Positions 43,606 through 53,107 of a DNA stretch of 64,000 nucleotides are shown here, one piece after another. Position numbers and translations under genes: made by a program. The stretch lies in assembly GCA_965227265.1 (NCBI GenBank), contig OZ245738.1:2542001-2606000 (forward strand), in the 5' to 3' direction. Position 1 is the stretch's first letter; each line of letters starts with the position of its first letter. This DNA comes from UBA2336 sp965227265 (GTDB lineage: Bacteria > Bacteroidota > Bacteroidia > Cytophagales > Cyclobacteriaceae). The notes under the pieces are model-generated. The model did not search any database. It saw only the letters and a program-made list of their open reading frames with translations, and was not told the DNA's origin.

Positions 43606-44582
43606 TATAAGTCAAGGATATAAGCAAACATCAAAGGCGCAACAATTGTCGCATCGGACTCAACAATGTATTTTGGAGTTTCAATGCTAAGCTTGCCCCA
43701 GGTGATTTTTTCGTTTGGAACTGCACCTGAATAAGAACCATAACTTGTTGTCGAATCGCTGATCTGGCAGAAGTAGCTCCAGAATGGAACGCCATCACGC
43801 TCAAGATCCTGGTGTAACATCGGCACAACACAAATCGGGAAATCGCCCGCAATACCTCCACCAATCTGGAAGAAGCCAATGCCATGCTCACCTGAATTAT
43901 GCGTGTACCAATCCGCCAGCCAAACCATGTATTCAATACCTGACTTCATCGTGCTTGCTTTCAGTTCGCCTGTCAATACATACGATGCAAAAATATTTCC
44001 CATGGTGCTGTCTTCCCAACCCGGTACAACCATTGGCATGTTGCGCTCTGCAGCGGCAATCATCCAGCTGTTCTTCGGATCGATCTCATAGTATTGTTTT
44101 AAGTCACCGCTATTAATCATGCGAAACATAAATTCGTGCGGGAACAAACGTTCGCCTTTATCTTCAGCGTCCTTCCAAACTTTAAATAAGTGAGCTTGTA
44201 ATCTACGGAATGCTTCTTCTTCCGGGATACACGTATCCGTTACACGGTTCAAATGGTTCCCTAAAAGGTCCCACTCATCTTGTGGTGTAAGATCGCGGTA
44301 GTTAGGAATTCTTTTATAGTGTGAATGTGCCACCAAATTCATGATGTCCTCCTCGAGATTTGCACCAGTACAGGAGATGATGTGAACTTTATCCTGGCGG
44401 ATCATTTCGGCAAAGCTGATTCCCAGCTCGGCAGTGCTCATAGCACCAGCCAGCGAAACCAACATTTTCTTGCCTTCGGCAATGTGTTTTTTATATCCCT
44501 TGGCTGCATCAACAAGGGCTGCAGCGTTGAAATGCAGATAATTTTTTTCAATAAAGGAAGAAATCGGTCTGTTCTGGCTCAT
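43605..44582 (-). CDS. Deoxyhypusine synthase-like protein
   Basis: The start is ATG 44582 (MSQNRPISSF); upstream in-frame codons look non-coding. The 325-residue protein belongs to the deoxyhypusine/homospermidine synthase superfamily. The NAD-binding SLAGAMSTAELG, SCTGANLEEDIMN and GGGIAGDFPIC segments are present. The catalytic Lys that forms the enzyme-aminobutyl intermediate is kept as Lys297 in KITWGKLS. Bacteria have no eIF5A, so the product is probably a polyamine such as homospermidine or a relative (inference). Arginase and arginine decarboxylase lie within 7 kb. It is divergent from the START gene. Confidence 0.9.
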   Translation of the reverse strand: MSQNRPISSFIEKNYLHFNAAALVDAAKGYKKHIAEGKKMLVSLAGAMSTAELGISFAEMIRQDKVHIISCTGANLEEDIMNLVAHSHYKRIPNYRDLTPQDEWDLLGNHLNRVTDTCIPEEEAFRRLQAHLFKVWKDAEDKGERLFPHEFMFRMINSGDLKQYYEIDPKNSWMIAAAERNMPMVVPGWEDSTMGNIFASYVLTGELKASTMKSGIEYMVWLADWYTHNSGEHGIGFFQIGGGIAGDFPICVVPMLHQDLERDGVPFWSYFCQISDSTTSYGSYSGAVPNEKITWGKLSIETPKYIVESDATIVAPLMFAYILDL

Positions 44583-44693
44583 AGTGGTTGTATTCGGAAT
44601 TAACGGGGCGAAATTAAATAAATTCAACGGGTTTTTACAGCCGGGCAGCCGGGGCACGAATGTTGATCTGAAAAAAATCAGTATACTTAACCA

Positions 44694-45317
44694 ATGATGC
44701 GCCTGCTTCCTTTTTTGCTTCTACTATTCGTTAGTCTTTCTGTCAGCGCCCAACCCGCACCTTCTAAATCAGAGTATGAAGTGGTTCGGCAGGACGATAA
44801 GGTAACGCTGTACGAACGCTGGTCAGATTTTCCAGGCACGTCTACAAAAGCAAGGGAATTGAAAGTTGTTTTTACCACTTCGGCCAGTCATGAAAAGGTG
44901 CTGAAGATGATCACAGAAGAAGCTCGATTAAAAGAGTGGCAAAAAAATCTGGAGGAATTTAAAAGCTATCCAAAAAGCGATTCTGTGTGGCATGTGTACA
45001 CCTGGTATAAAATGCCGTGGCCGTTAACCGATCAGGATTATTACGCGAAGTATAAAGTGATTGAGAAAACTTCTAATCGAATTGTAATTACGTTCGAGCC
45101 TGCTGTAAATGAAAAGATAGCTCCCGGTCGCGAAAAAATAAACCGGATGAAAGCTTATGGAAAATGGGTTCTGGAGAAAACAACTACCGGTAAGACAAAA
45201 GTTACGTACTTTATTACGGGAGAACCTGTAAATATTCCGCGGTCCGTAACCGATAATATCGTTCGGAATAATTTTATGAGCACGATGAATACATTGATCG
45301 AAGTTGCTGAAAAATAA
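44694..45317 (+). CDS. Secreted START-domain protein
   Basis: The 207-residue protein has a signal peptide (LPFLLLLFVSLSVSAQ) and a single START-like helix-grip domain: VVRQDDKVTLYERW, LKEWQKNLEEFK, and the conserved WYKMPWPLTDQDYYAKYK. It probably binds a lipid or hydrophobic ligand in the periplasm. It is the first of three same-strand genes with gaps of 24 and 2 bases (START, serine hydrolase, SGNH hydrolase), a likely operon of envelope hydrolases. Confidence 0.85.
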   Translation: MMRLLPFLLLLFVSLSVSAQPAPSKSEYEVVRQDDKVTLYERWSDFPGTSTKARELKVVFTTSASHEKVLKMITEEARLKEWQKNLEEFKSYPKSDSVWHVYTWYKMPWPLTDQDYYAKYKVIEKTSNRIVITFEPAVNEKIAPGREKINRMKAYGKWVLEKTTTGKTKVTYFITGEPVNIPRSVTDNIVRNNFMSTMNTLIEVAEK

Positions 45318-45341
45318 CAGTGAACATCTTAATTCCCTCGC

Positions 45342-46952
45342 ATGAAACATGTATTAATTTTTTGTGCACTTTGTATCGTGTCTTTTTCAGGGCACTCGCA
45401 ATCAGCGGATACCGTTAGTCTGATCGATGAGATCATACATTGGAATAACGCTACTCCGGGCGGATCGATACTTGTTTCAAAAGGAGATAAAATTATTTAT
45501 CAAAAAGCCTTCGGACTTGCCGATCTTGAACATAACGTTCCCAATACAATTGAAACTATTTTCGAAGCAGGCTCAGTATCAAAACAGTTCACTGCCGCTT
45601 CTATTTTATTGCTCGCCACCGAAGGAAAGCTTTCAACACAGGATGATGTTCGAAAATACATTCCTGAGCTTCCAGCATACGATGCCCAGATTCTAATTCA
45701 ACATCTCCTTAACCATACAAGCGGGTTAAAAGATTGGGGAACAATCGGCTCACTAACCGGTTGGCCAAGAACTACGCGGGTGTATACACAAGCGCTAGCA
45801 CTTGAAATTATCTGCAAACAAAAATCCTTGAACTTTACACCCGGCACGGAATACTCCTATAGCAATTCAAATTACTCGTTGCTGGTAACAATTGTTGAAC
45901 GTGTCTCTAAACAATCACTGGCTGAGTTTACGCGAATTCAATTTTTTGAACCGCTGGGAATGAGCAATACACAATGGCGTGACAACTTTCGTAAGATCGT
46001 TCCTAACCGGGCAATTGCGTATAGCAAGACAGCTTCAGGTTACGAACAGATGATGCCCTTTGAAAATATTCATGGTCATGGCGGATTACTCACAACACCT
46101 GCTGATTTAATGAAATGGAATACCCTGCTCACCACACATAAGATCGGAGGAGATAAAATGTATGCTGACCGCACGCAACGCGGAACGTTGAAAAACGGAC
46201 GAAAGATTGTCTACGCAGGCGGATTGAATATTGGAGAATTTAATGGGTTTGCTGAAATCAGTCATAGTGGAGCGACCGCAGGTTATCGTGCCTGGCTCGC
46301 ATACTATCCGGATAAAAAAATAACGATTGCTATTCTGAGCAATGATGCAAATGGCAATGTCGTAAACATTGGAAAAAGAATCGCGGAGATTATATTGGGC
46401 AAGCCAGTGATTAAATCACACAGTCCTGAAACAATATCCATGTCTGAACCAGATTTAAAAAAGTTTGCAGGAACATATCGAAGCTTCAGAACATATGAAG
46501 TGTTTACAGTAGATTACAAAAACAATCAACTAACGTGGAATGGACGCACGCTTAATCCAATCCATCGCGATACGGTTTATGTGGATGGATTAAAATGGGC
46601 TTACTTAAAATCCGGCAGGATACTTATAAAAAATTCTCAGGACACCTCAAGTTATCGGAGAGTAAAGCCTATGGATACAACAACTCAGTACGTTCAGGCG
46701 CTTGCAGGAACATATTTTAGTAAAGAAGCTGATACGAAATTCTCAATAACCATAAAGAATAATGAAGTCTGGATCAATCGTAACCCAGATACTTCATACA
46801 AGCTCGAACCTCTATATTATGAGGGTTATCGTGGAGTTGAGTTTGAACTTCTCGAATTCACACGGGATAAGAAAGGAAAAATAAACGGCTTTGAAATTAG
46901 TTTATCTAGAGTTGAAAGAATTCCATTTACGAAAATCGCTGAACCTAAATAG
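45342..46952 (+). CDS. Secreted serine hydrolase, beta-lactamase class C / DD-peptidase-like
   Basis: The 536-residue protein has a signal peptide (VSFSGHSQ) and a serine beta-lactamase-like domain (~25-350): SxxK in EAGSVSKQFT (Ser78, Lys81), YxN in YSYSNSNYS, and the HxG triad in SHSGATAGY. The C-terminal ~180 residues form two lipocalin-like DUF3471-type barrels (LKKFAGTYRSF and VQALAGTYFSK). It is more likely an esterase or D-amino peptidase than a true beta-lactamase. It is cotranscribed with its neighbours (2-base gap to the SGNH gene). Confidence 0.9.
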   Translation: MKHVLIFCALCIVSFSGHSQSADTVSLIDEIIHWNNATPGGSILVSKGDKIIYQKAFGLADLEHNVPNTIETIFEAGSVSKQFTAASILLLATEGKLSTQDDVRKYIPELPAYDAQILIQHLLNHTSGLKDWGTIGSLTGWPRTTRVYTQALALEIICKQKSLNFTPGTEYSYSNSNYSLLVTIVERVSKQSLAEFTRIQFFEPLGMSNTQWRDNFRKIVPNRAIAYSKTASGYEQMMPFENIHGHGGLLTTPADLMKWNTLLTTHKIGGDKMYADRTQRGTLKNGRKIVYAGGLNIGEFNGFAEISHSGATAGYRAWLAYYPDKKITIAILSNDANGNVVNIGKRIAEIILGKPVIKSHSPETISMSEPDLKKFAGTYRSFRTYEVFTVDYKNNQLTWNGRTLNPIHRDTVYVDGLKWAYLKSGRILIKNSQDTSSYRRVKPMDTTTQYVQALAGTYFSKEADTKFSITIKNNEVWINRNPDTSYKLEPLYYEGYRGVEFELLEFTRDKKGKINGFEISLSRVERIPFTKIAEPK

Positions 46953-46954
46953 CT

Positions 46955-47614
46955 ATGATTAAGAAGTTCTCTCTACTACCTATCTGTATCTTATTCACGT
47001 TTTCATTATCCGCACAAGAGAAGCACGCCCACGAAAACGAGGTTAAAGCGCTCGTGCAGCAAGATAGCCTGATCAAAAACAGGAAAGATATCATTCTGTT
47101 TACGGGCAGTTCAAGCGTTCGTTTGTGGACTGATCTTAAAACAGATTTTCCAGATAAGAATGTTTTGAACCGTGCCTTTGGCGGATCAACCATGCGCGAC
47201 CTGCTTTACTTTGCCGATCAGTTGATTGTTCCCTACAATCCAAAATCAATCTTCATTTATGAAGGCGATAACGATCTTGGTTTTGCGAAAGCAACACCCA
47301 AACAAATTTTGGCTTCCGCGGACAGCTTGCTCACAATTATCCGCACCAAGTTGCCCAAAACTGTTAAAGTCTATTTCATTTCACCCAAGCCAAGCATTGT
47401 GCGCTGGCATTTGAAAGACCAATACATAACTTTTAATAAGAGCCTCAAGGCCTGGACGCAGTCAAAAAAGAATGTTTACTTTATCGATGTCTGGACATCG
47501 ATGATCAATCCGGATGGATCAATAAAAAGAGAATTGTTTATTGAAGACGGACTGCACATGAACCGGGCTGGGTATGATGTGTGGTTGCCGCAGATCAAAC
47601 CATTTGTGAAGTAA
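46955..47614 (+). CDS. Secreted SGNH/GDSL-type hydrolase
   Basis: The 219-residue protein has a signal peptide (LFTFSLSAQ) and all SGNH blocks: I with the nucleophile Ser in ILFTGSSSVRLW, II in NRAFGGSTMRDL, III in YEGDNDLG, and V with Asp/His in EDGLHMNRAGYDVW. Such enzymes remove acyl groups from cell-wall sugars, lipids or glycans. It is the last gene of the START/serine hydrolase operon. Confidence 0.92.
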   Translation: MIKKFSLLPICILFTFSLSAQEKHAHENEVKALVQQDSLIKNRKDIILFTGSSSVRLWTDLKTDFPDKNVLNRAFGGSTMRDLLYFADQLIVPYNPKSIFIYEGDNDLGFAKATPKQILASADSLLTIIRTKLPKTVKVYFISPKPSIVRWHLKDQYITFNKSLKAWTQSKKNVYFIDVWTSMINPDGSIKRELFIEDGLHMNRAGYDVWLPQIKPFVK

Positions 47615-47651
47615 TAGACAAGTAACTGACTGCTATTCTATTGGTACCAGA

Positions 47652-48341
47652 TTACTCCGGACTGTCTAATTTTCTTTCAGATAAAACATAATTTTTCAAA
47701 GGCGGATAAATATGAAATTCCGCCACGTCTCCAGCGCTATATTTTTCATAAACATACTCGTGTACGTCCAAGGTAAGCGTGTCAAATGTAAGTTTATAAG
47801 AATTATCGCCCTCTTCATCAGTAATCTTTTCCTTGCCCAAAACTGTGCCTCGAAAAACTGTCTTATCCGTTTTCTTATTACGTCTGACACGCAGCTTCTT
47901 GAGATAGAAAATCATACATCCACTATAAATGACGATCAAAGGAATTGTAACGGTCAATGCCAAAAAGTCGTCATTAAAAATATCCCGGATAACAAATCCC
48001 GCAATTGTGAGAATGATGATGCCGGTAGCAAAAGCAAAGCCTATACCCTGATTAGTATTTTGATAAGAAATTAAAATTTCATCACCCGAAGTGAGTGGCT
48101 GACTTTCCTGAGCTGAAGCAGTATGTATTAACTTATTTAGCACTTGCCTTTTTATTTTGCTTTCAGCACGGTCTAGAAGCGCGATGAGAACAAACTCGAC
48201 TACAAAAAAGGCGCTTAATACGATTCCAAATATTTGCAGATCCAGTATTTCATACTTAAGGATCAAAAGCATCAGCACCAAAATTACTCCTCCGCCAATC
48301 AAGGTCCATTTCCTCAATCGTTCAATCTTGCGCTGATCCAT
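47652..48341 (-). CDS. Four-helix membrane protein of unknown function
   Basis: I do not recognise the 229-residue protein. It shows two N-terminal membrane helices (~12-28 and ~34-56), a polar loop (~60-98), a second pair of helices (~99-118 and ~126-146), and a C-terminal beta-rich cytoplasmic domain. The last part (TVLGKEKITDEEGDNSYKL, then VHEYVYEKYSAGDVAEFHIY) resembles SH3-like membrane-associated domains. It lies 17 bases downstream of the arginase gene on the same strand. Confidence 0.7.
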   Translation of the reverse strand: MDQRKIERLRKWTLIGGGVILVLMLLILKYEILDLQIFGIVLSAFFVVEFVLIALLDRAESKIKRQVLNKLIHTASAQESQPLTSGDEILISYQNTNQGIGFAFATGIIILTIAGFVIRDIFNDDFLALTVTIPLIVIYSGCMIFYLKKLRVRRNKKTDKTVFRGTVLGKEKITDEEGDNSYKLTFDTLTLDVHEYVYEKYSAGDVAEFHIYPPLKNYVLSERKLDSPE

Positions 48342-48358
48342 ACCTATATACGTTAAGC

Positions 48359-49321
48359 TTACTCCGCCATTACGGGCCGGCTGGCAATTGACTTAGCGGT
48401 GGCTTCCAGAATTTCAAACGCACTTTCTGCCATTCTATTCTCTGTATCAAGCGTTGGGTTCACTTCAACAATCTCCCATGCACATACACGCGAATCTTTT
48501 ACAAGCTCCACATTTAGTGCTTTGGCTTCATCTACGGTTAATCCGTTTGGTACAGGCGTACCCGTTCCGGTAGAGAAGCGACTATCAATGCTATCTACAT
48601 CAAACGAAACATAAATCAGATCACAATGATCAAGCATGGCGAGCACGCGTTTCGAAATTTCTGCTGCACCAAGCTTCTTAACATCTTCTGTTTCAATGAA
48701 GTTGATGTTGTATTTATTGATCAGGTAATTCTCAGGCTTTTCAAGATCGCGTACGGCTACGTAAACAATGTCTTCCGGATAAACTTTTTGTCCGGGAACA
48801 CCAACGTTTTTGAGCTGCTCCCAATATTCAAGCGTTTCACCGCGTGGATCGTTTACTTTATTTTCAAGATTATCGATACCGGTTGCCATTGACAACGGCA
48901 TGCCGTGCATGTTCCCGGAAGGTGTTGTAAAAGGAGTATGGATATCGGCATGTGCGTCAATCCAAACCACACCCAGACGTGCGCCAGGGTTTGCTTTCTT
49001 GATTCCGGAGATTGTTCCATACGCTGTGCTATGGTCGCCTGCAATCACAAACGGAAAGTTGTCTTCCCAGATTGTTTCATAAACTTCCAGGCAAACGCGT
49101 TCCTCCATAATCAATACACCATCTATAAACTTGGCGTACGAATGCTTGGCACCATCAAACAAAAGCTCGTTTACGTTCTCCACCTCAACCGAATCATATT
49201 TCCTGAAAAAGTCAGATTTAAGATCCAAGCTGGCAATCTTCATGGCCTCCACGCCCAGGCTGGCACCGCGGGTTCCGGCACCGATCTCAGACTTAACCTC
49301 GATAATTTTTATCTCTTTCAC
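48359..49321 (-). CDS. Arginase-family ureohydrolase
   Basis: The start is GTG 49321. The 320-residue enzyme has the full Mn2+ site: GDHS (Asp96, His97), DAHADIH (Asp122, His124, Asp126, His128) and SFDVDSIDS. The SGNMHGMPLS stretch after the metal loop favours arginase over agmatinase. It would give ornithine and urea from arginine. It is divergent from arginine decarboxylase across a 249-base gap, so the two arginine-consuming branches share a control region. Confidence 0.9.
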   Translation of the reverse strand: MKEIKIIEVKSEIGAGTRGASLGVEAMKIASLDLKSDFFRKYDSVEVENVNELLFDGAKHSYAKFIDGVLIMEERVCLEVYETIWEDNFPFVIAGDHSTAYGTISGIKKANPGARLGVVWIDAHADIHTPFTTPSGNMHGMPLSMATGIDNLENKVNDPRGETLEYWEQLKNVGVPGQKVYPEDIVYVAVRDLEKPENYLINKYNINFIETEDVKKLGAAEISKRVLAMLDHCDLIYVSFDVDSIDSRFSTGTGTPVPNGLTVDEAKALNVELVKDSRVCAWEIVEVNPTLDTENRMAESAFEILEATAKSIASRPVMAE

Positions 49322-49510
49322 AGGAGTACACTTAAAATTTTAAACGAATTGAGTAACGCTAAAGTTTGGATGAAAATGAAAATGCAATCGGAACCGGCAG
49401 CCTCAGAAGTCGGGCAGGCCGTGCGCTATGGCAAATACTGGATTGGGGTACCGATTAATCATGGTTTCTTAGCATTGCAAAGATGGCAAATTTATCCCAA
49501 TATTGCACCC

Positions 49511-49518
49511 TATTTTTG
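49511..49518 (+). promoter_or_regulatory. speA: -7 promoter box upstream of arginine decarboxylase (exact TAnnTTTG)
   Basis: TATTTTTG is an exact match to the -7 consensus, 52 nt before the ATG, in the shared arginase/decarboxylase gap. No clear -33 TTTG is seen at the right distance. The rest of this 249-base gap shows no other feature I can name. Confidence 0.4.
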
Positions 49519-49570
49519 TTGATTAAAGCCGCGTTTTCGAGTTACTTAACCACATAATTCAGAGAGATAA

Positions 49571-50962
49571 ATGAAGAGCTACCGGGACCTGATTGAGCAG
49601 ACGTTTGAGTTTCCACAAAAGGAATTTAAAGTCCGCGAGCACGAGCTTTTATTTAATGATGTTCCCTTGATGGAAATCATTAAGCAGTACGGTACTCCCT
49701 TAAAGCTTACCTATCTTCCACGAATCAGTGAGAACATCCGTTCTACACAAGCGTTGTTCAACAGCGCGTTGGAAAAGTTTAAATATAATGGCAAGTATAC
49801 GTATTGCTATTGCACCAAATCATCACACTTCTCTTTTGTAATGGAAGAAGCCTTAAAGAACGAAGATGTGCACATGGAAACTTCTTCCGCGTTCGATATT
49901 CCAATCGTACGTTCTTTGTTTGCAAAGGGCAAGGTCACAAAAGACACATACATCCTGTGTAACGGATTTAAGATGCCGTTATACACGCAATACATTTCTG
50001 AGCTTTTGAACGATGGTTTTAAAAACTGCATCCCTATCCTCGATGAGATGGGTGAGTTTGAAGAATACGAGAAGCATGTAAAAAATCCATACCGTGTAGG
50101 GATTCGCGTTGCCGCGGATGAAGAACCTAAGTTTGAATTCTATACTTCCCGTTTAGGTATCCGCTACAGCGATATCATTCCTTTCTATCGCGATAACATT
50201 GAAAAGAGCAAGAACGCATCATTGAAGATGCTGCACTTCTTTATCAATACTGGGATTAAAGACACAGCATACTATTGGAGCGAGCTTAGCCGTTTCGTTT
50301 TCAAATACTGTGAATTGAAGAAAATCTGTCCTTCATTGGACTCGATTGATATTGGTGGCGGATTCCCGATCAAAACATCGTTGACCTTTCAGTTCGATTA
50401 TAAATACATGATCGAACAGATCGTGGAAAACATTAAGTGGATCTGTGATAAGAATAACGTTGAAGTTCCAAACATCTTCACTGAGTTTGGAAGTTACACT
50501 GTGGGTGAGAGCGGAGCAGTTCTATACCAGGTTATCGATCAGAAATTACAAAACGATAAGGAGCTTTGGTATATGATTGATGGTTCTTTCATCACGCACT
50601 TGCCGGATGCGTGGGGATTAAACCAGAAATACATTTTACTTGCGGTTAATAAGTGGGACGATCCGTATCACAAAGTTAACATGGGCGGACTTACCTGCGA
50701 CAGCATGGATTATTATAATTCCGAAGCGCACACGGGAGAAGTATTCTTACCGATGATTAATGATGAAGAACAACTTTTCATTGGCTTCTTCCATACTGGA
50801 GCATACCAGGAATCGTTAGGCGGATACGGTGGCATTCAGCATTGCCTCGTTCCGGCCCCCAAACATGTTTTGATTGACCGGAACGAAGATGGTGAGATCA
50901 CCACAACACTTTTTGCCGAGCAGCAAAAAGAAGAATCGATGCTGAAGATATTAGGTTATTGA
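49571..50962 (+). CDS. speA: Arginine decarboxylase (short alanine-racemase-fold type)
   Basis: The 463-residue PLP enzyme converts arginine to agmatine. The Schiff-base Lys is Lys83 in YTYCYCTKSSHF. The phosphate-binding glycine loop is DIGGGFPIKTS, and the active-site Cys is in GGLTCDSMDYY. It belongs to the fold-III SpeA/LysA group but is much shorter than E. coli SpeA (~630), lacking the inserted helical domain, as in other Bacteroidota. Other diamino-acid substrates cannot be excluded. Its stop overlaps the convergent DUF4412 gene by 7 bases. Confidence 0.88.
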   Translation: MKSYRDLIEQTFEFPQKEFKVREHELLFNDVPLMEIIKQYGTPLKLTYLPRISENIRSTQALFNSALEKFKYNGKYTYCYCTKSSHFSFVMEEALKNEDVHMETSSAFDIPIVRSLFAKGKVTKDTYILCNGFKMPLYTQYISELLNDGFKNCIPILDEMGEFEEYEKHVKNPYRVGIRVAADEEPKFEFYTSRLGIRYSDIIPFYRDNIEKSKNASLKMLHFFINTGIKDTAYYWSELSRFVFKYCELKKICPSLDSIDIGGGFPIKTSLTFQFDYKYMIEQIVENIKWICDKNNVEVPNIFTEFGSYTVGESGAVLYQVIDQKLQNDKELWYMIDGSFITHLPDAWGLNQKYILLAVNKWDDPYHKVNMGGLTCDSMDYYNSEAHTGEVFLPMINDEEQLFIGFFHTGAYQESLGGYGGIQHCLVPAPKHVLIDRNEDGEITTTLFAEQQKEESMLKILGY

Positions 50963-51789
50963 CCCATTAATGCTGTCTTGGTAAAGCCTGACGGAACTTC
51001 AAAGTCTGAGGCAGGAAGCGTTTGTTTTTTGATTTCAGTTACTTCCATCGTCATTGTTCCTTGCGGCATGGTCATTTCCATTTTTAATGGAACTCCATCC
51101 AGGTCCTTATAATACATAGATTGTTTGCCTTTACCCATTCTCTGATCGGACATACTTTTGAAGTCGAGTCCTTTAATCTCATTGGTCGTCCAGAAAATTT
51201 GGTTTATGGTTTGTCCGCCTTCAGAAATCGTCACGATACTTTTAGTACACGTGTAATTCAAAATCTTTTGCGTAACACCGGTTTTGGTTACTGTAACGGT
51301 TGGATCATGCGTTGTTGTCGCTGAAGCTTCACTATTGTGCAGAACAACGGAATATGTTTTGCTTTCCCGGTTAATGACATAACTTTCATTCTTTCCTTTT
51401 AAATAAAGCGTTTCCATTCCGCCCATCACTCCACCTTCAACAGCCGAAAGTGCATTTCCATTTTTTGTTTTCATGGTCATGCCCGTTGGCATCATCGAGC
51501 TCATGCTACCCCCTTGCATATTTTTTATCATCATTTCCATCTGAGCTTTAAGCTGAGGATTTGAATCCATCATTTTCTTAAACTGAGGATCATTCATTTT
51601 CTCCATCGCCTGCTTCATTTGCGCCTGCGTTGCCGGATCTTTCATTTTCTTCTCGGCTTCTTCCATCTGAGCTTTTAGTTTAGGATCGGTGATCTCTGTT
51701 TTCATCGACCACTTTATTGTTCCTTCAAACTCCTGCGCACCGGCAAAATTAGCGAGCAATAGAAACGCAATTAATAATCTGATTTTCAT
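50956..51789 (-). CDS. Secreted DUF4412 protein
   Basis: The 277-residue protein has a signal peptide (IAFLLLANFAGAQ), a Met/Lys/Glu-rich helical region at ~30-105 with repeated K-M-x-D-P-x and Q-M-x-x steps (ATQAQMKQAMEKMNDPQF), then a beta-rich DUF4412 domain (SYVINRESKTYSVVL, ILNYTCTKSIVTI). The family is periplasmic and uncharacterised. The helical part is unusual in its Met content. Confidence 0.8.
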   Translation of the reverse strand: MKIRLLIAFLLLANFAGAQEFEGTIKWSMKTEITDPKLKAQMEEAEKKMKDPATQAQMKQAMEKMNDPQFKKMMDSNPQLKAQMEMMIKNMQGGSMSSMMPTGMTMKTKNGNALSAVEGGVMGGMETLYLKGKNESYVINRESKTYSVVLHNSEASATTTHDPTVTVTKTGVTQKILNYTCTKSIVTISEGGQTINQIFWTTNEIKGLDFKSMSDQRMGKGKQSMYYKDLDGVPLKMEMTMPQGTMTMEVTEIKKQTLPASDFEVPSGFTKTALMGQ

Positions 51790-51928
51790 GAGAATGTTTT
51801 TGTTTTAATCAACCTCAAGGTATTGGATTTTTTTCCATTTGCATTTTGAAAGGACTAAAACAGTGCTAAAACATCATTTTACAATACCATTGGTCAAAAA
51901 ATCCTGTCGGTTTGCAAAGTGCTTTTTG

Positions 51929-51936
51929 TATCTTGC
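51929..51936 (+). promoter_or_regulatory. -7-like box before the mannosyltransferase gene
   Basis: TATCTTGC lies 17 nt upstream of the GTG start, with a TTTG 18 bases further up. Confidence 0.35.
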
Positions 51937-51953
51937 CTGAATAACCACTGTTC

Positions 51954-52694
51954 GTGAACGATTCAATCGTCATAATACCCACGTACAACGAGAAGGAAAA
52001 TATTGAAGCTATTCTTTCGGCTGTATTCTCCCTTGCTCAACCATTCGACATTCTGATTGTGGATGACGGATCTCCGGATGGTACTGCTCAAATCGTTAAA
52101 AGTCTACAACAAGAATATAATGGCAAGCTTCACATCCTGGAGCGTTCTGGTAAACAAGGATTGGGTACTGCCTACATTGCAGGTTTTCGGTATGCATTGG
52201 CCCAAGGCTATGAATACATTCTGGAAATGGATGCAGATTTTTCGCACGACCCAAAAGATCTCGTTAGTCTGCGCAAATCGTGTGAAGAAGGAAATCATGT
52301 TGCCATTGGCTCTCGTTATGCTACAGGCGTTAATGTAGTGAATTGGCCCATGGGCCGGGTGCTGCTCTCCTATTTTGCAAGTTCCTATGTACGCCTTATA
52401 ACATCCATGCCCATTCACGATACAACCGCTGGTTTTGTTTGTTATCGCAGAAAGGTATTAGAAACCATACCGCTTGACCAGGTTAAGTTTGTAGGGTATG
52501 CTTTTCAGATTGAAATGAAATTTCTGGCCTGGAAGTATGGATTTATCTTAAAAGAAGTTCCTATCATCTTTACCGAGCGTACGCGTGGACAATCAAAGAT
52601 GTCGGCCGGAATCTTCAAAGAAGCTTTTTTTGGTGTTCTGCAAATGACTATCCAAAGCTGGTTCAAAAAATACATTCCTGCTTCATCAATCTGA
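51954..52694 (+). CDS. Polyprenol monophosphomannose synthase (DPM1-like glycosyltransferase 2)
   Basis: The start is GTG. The 246-residue protein is a soluble GT-A enzyme: IIPTYNEKENI at the N terminus, ILIVDDGSPDGTA, the metal-binding DxD in LEMDADFSHDP, and the acceptor-loop FTERTRGQSKMS. It would transfer mannose, or a related sugar, from GDP to a polyprenyl phosphate on the inner face of the membrane. There is no membrane domain, as in yeast-type DPM1 partners. The VOC gene starts 3 bases downstream. Confidence 0.93.
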   Translation: MNDSIVIIPTYNEKENIEAILSAVFSLAQPFDILIVDDGSPDGTAQIVKSLQQEYNGKLHILERSGKQGLGTAYIAGFRYALAQGYEYILEMDADFSHDPKDLVSLRKSCEEGNHVAIGSRYATGVNVVNWPMGRVLLSYFASSYVRLITSMPIHDTTAGFVCYRRKVLETIPLDQVKFVGYAFQIEMKFLAWKYGFILKEVPIIFTERTRGQSKMSAGIFKEAFFGVLQMTIQSWFKKYIPASSI

Positions 52695-52697
52695 CTT

Positions 52698-53069
52698 ATG
52701 AGTGTCACATATAAAGGTTTGCGTACCTGCATTTACCGAGTAAGTGATATTGAAAAAGCAACGGCCTGGTATTCAAAAGTTTTAGGAATTAAACCTTACT
52801 TCAACGAATCTTTTTACGTTGGCTTTATTGTGGCAGGCTACGAGCTCGGCTTACAGCCAGAAGAATCTAAAGCACCCAAAGTTGCTACTGTAGTAACGTA
52901 TTGGGGAGTGGATGACGTAGCTAAAACCTTTCAAAATTTGATAATGCTTGGAGCTACTGCTTTTGAACAGCCTACCGAAGTAGGCGAAGGCATTATAGTA
53001 GGAGCTGTAAAAGATCCCTGGGAAAATATCTTTGGCATTATTTACAACCCAACTTTTGTGTTGAAGTAG
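52698..53069 (+). CDS. VOC (glyoxalase-like) family protein
   Basis: The 123-residue protein is one VOC domain with two beta-alpha-beta-beta-beta halves: RVSDIEKATAWYSKVLGIKP and VDDVAKTFQNLIMLGATAFE. Possible metal or substrate residues include the Glu of YELGLQPEES. The substrate is unknown. It is coupled to the mannosyltransferase gene. Confidence 0.88.
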   Translation: MSVTYKGLRTCIYRVSDIEKATAWYSKVLGIKPYFNESFYVGFIVAGYELGLQPEESKAPKVATVVTYWGVDDVAKTFQNLIMLGATAFEQPTEVGEGIIVGAVKDPWENIFGIIYNPTFVLK

Positions 53070-53107
53070 TTTAACACTTTTATAACTGATTACTCCAACT
53101 GTGGCTC

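Noticed and set aside
48359..49321. Agmatinase (speB) instead of arginase
   Set aside because: The SGNMHGMPLS region and metal-loop pattern fit arginase better; a low chance remains because it neighbours arginine decarboxylase.
48905..49522. 205-codon open frame antisense to arginase
   Set aside because: It overlaps the strongly supported arginase gene, has low-complexity His/Cys-rich antisense composition and no recognisable domain.
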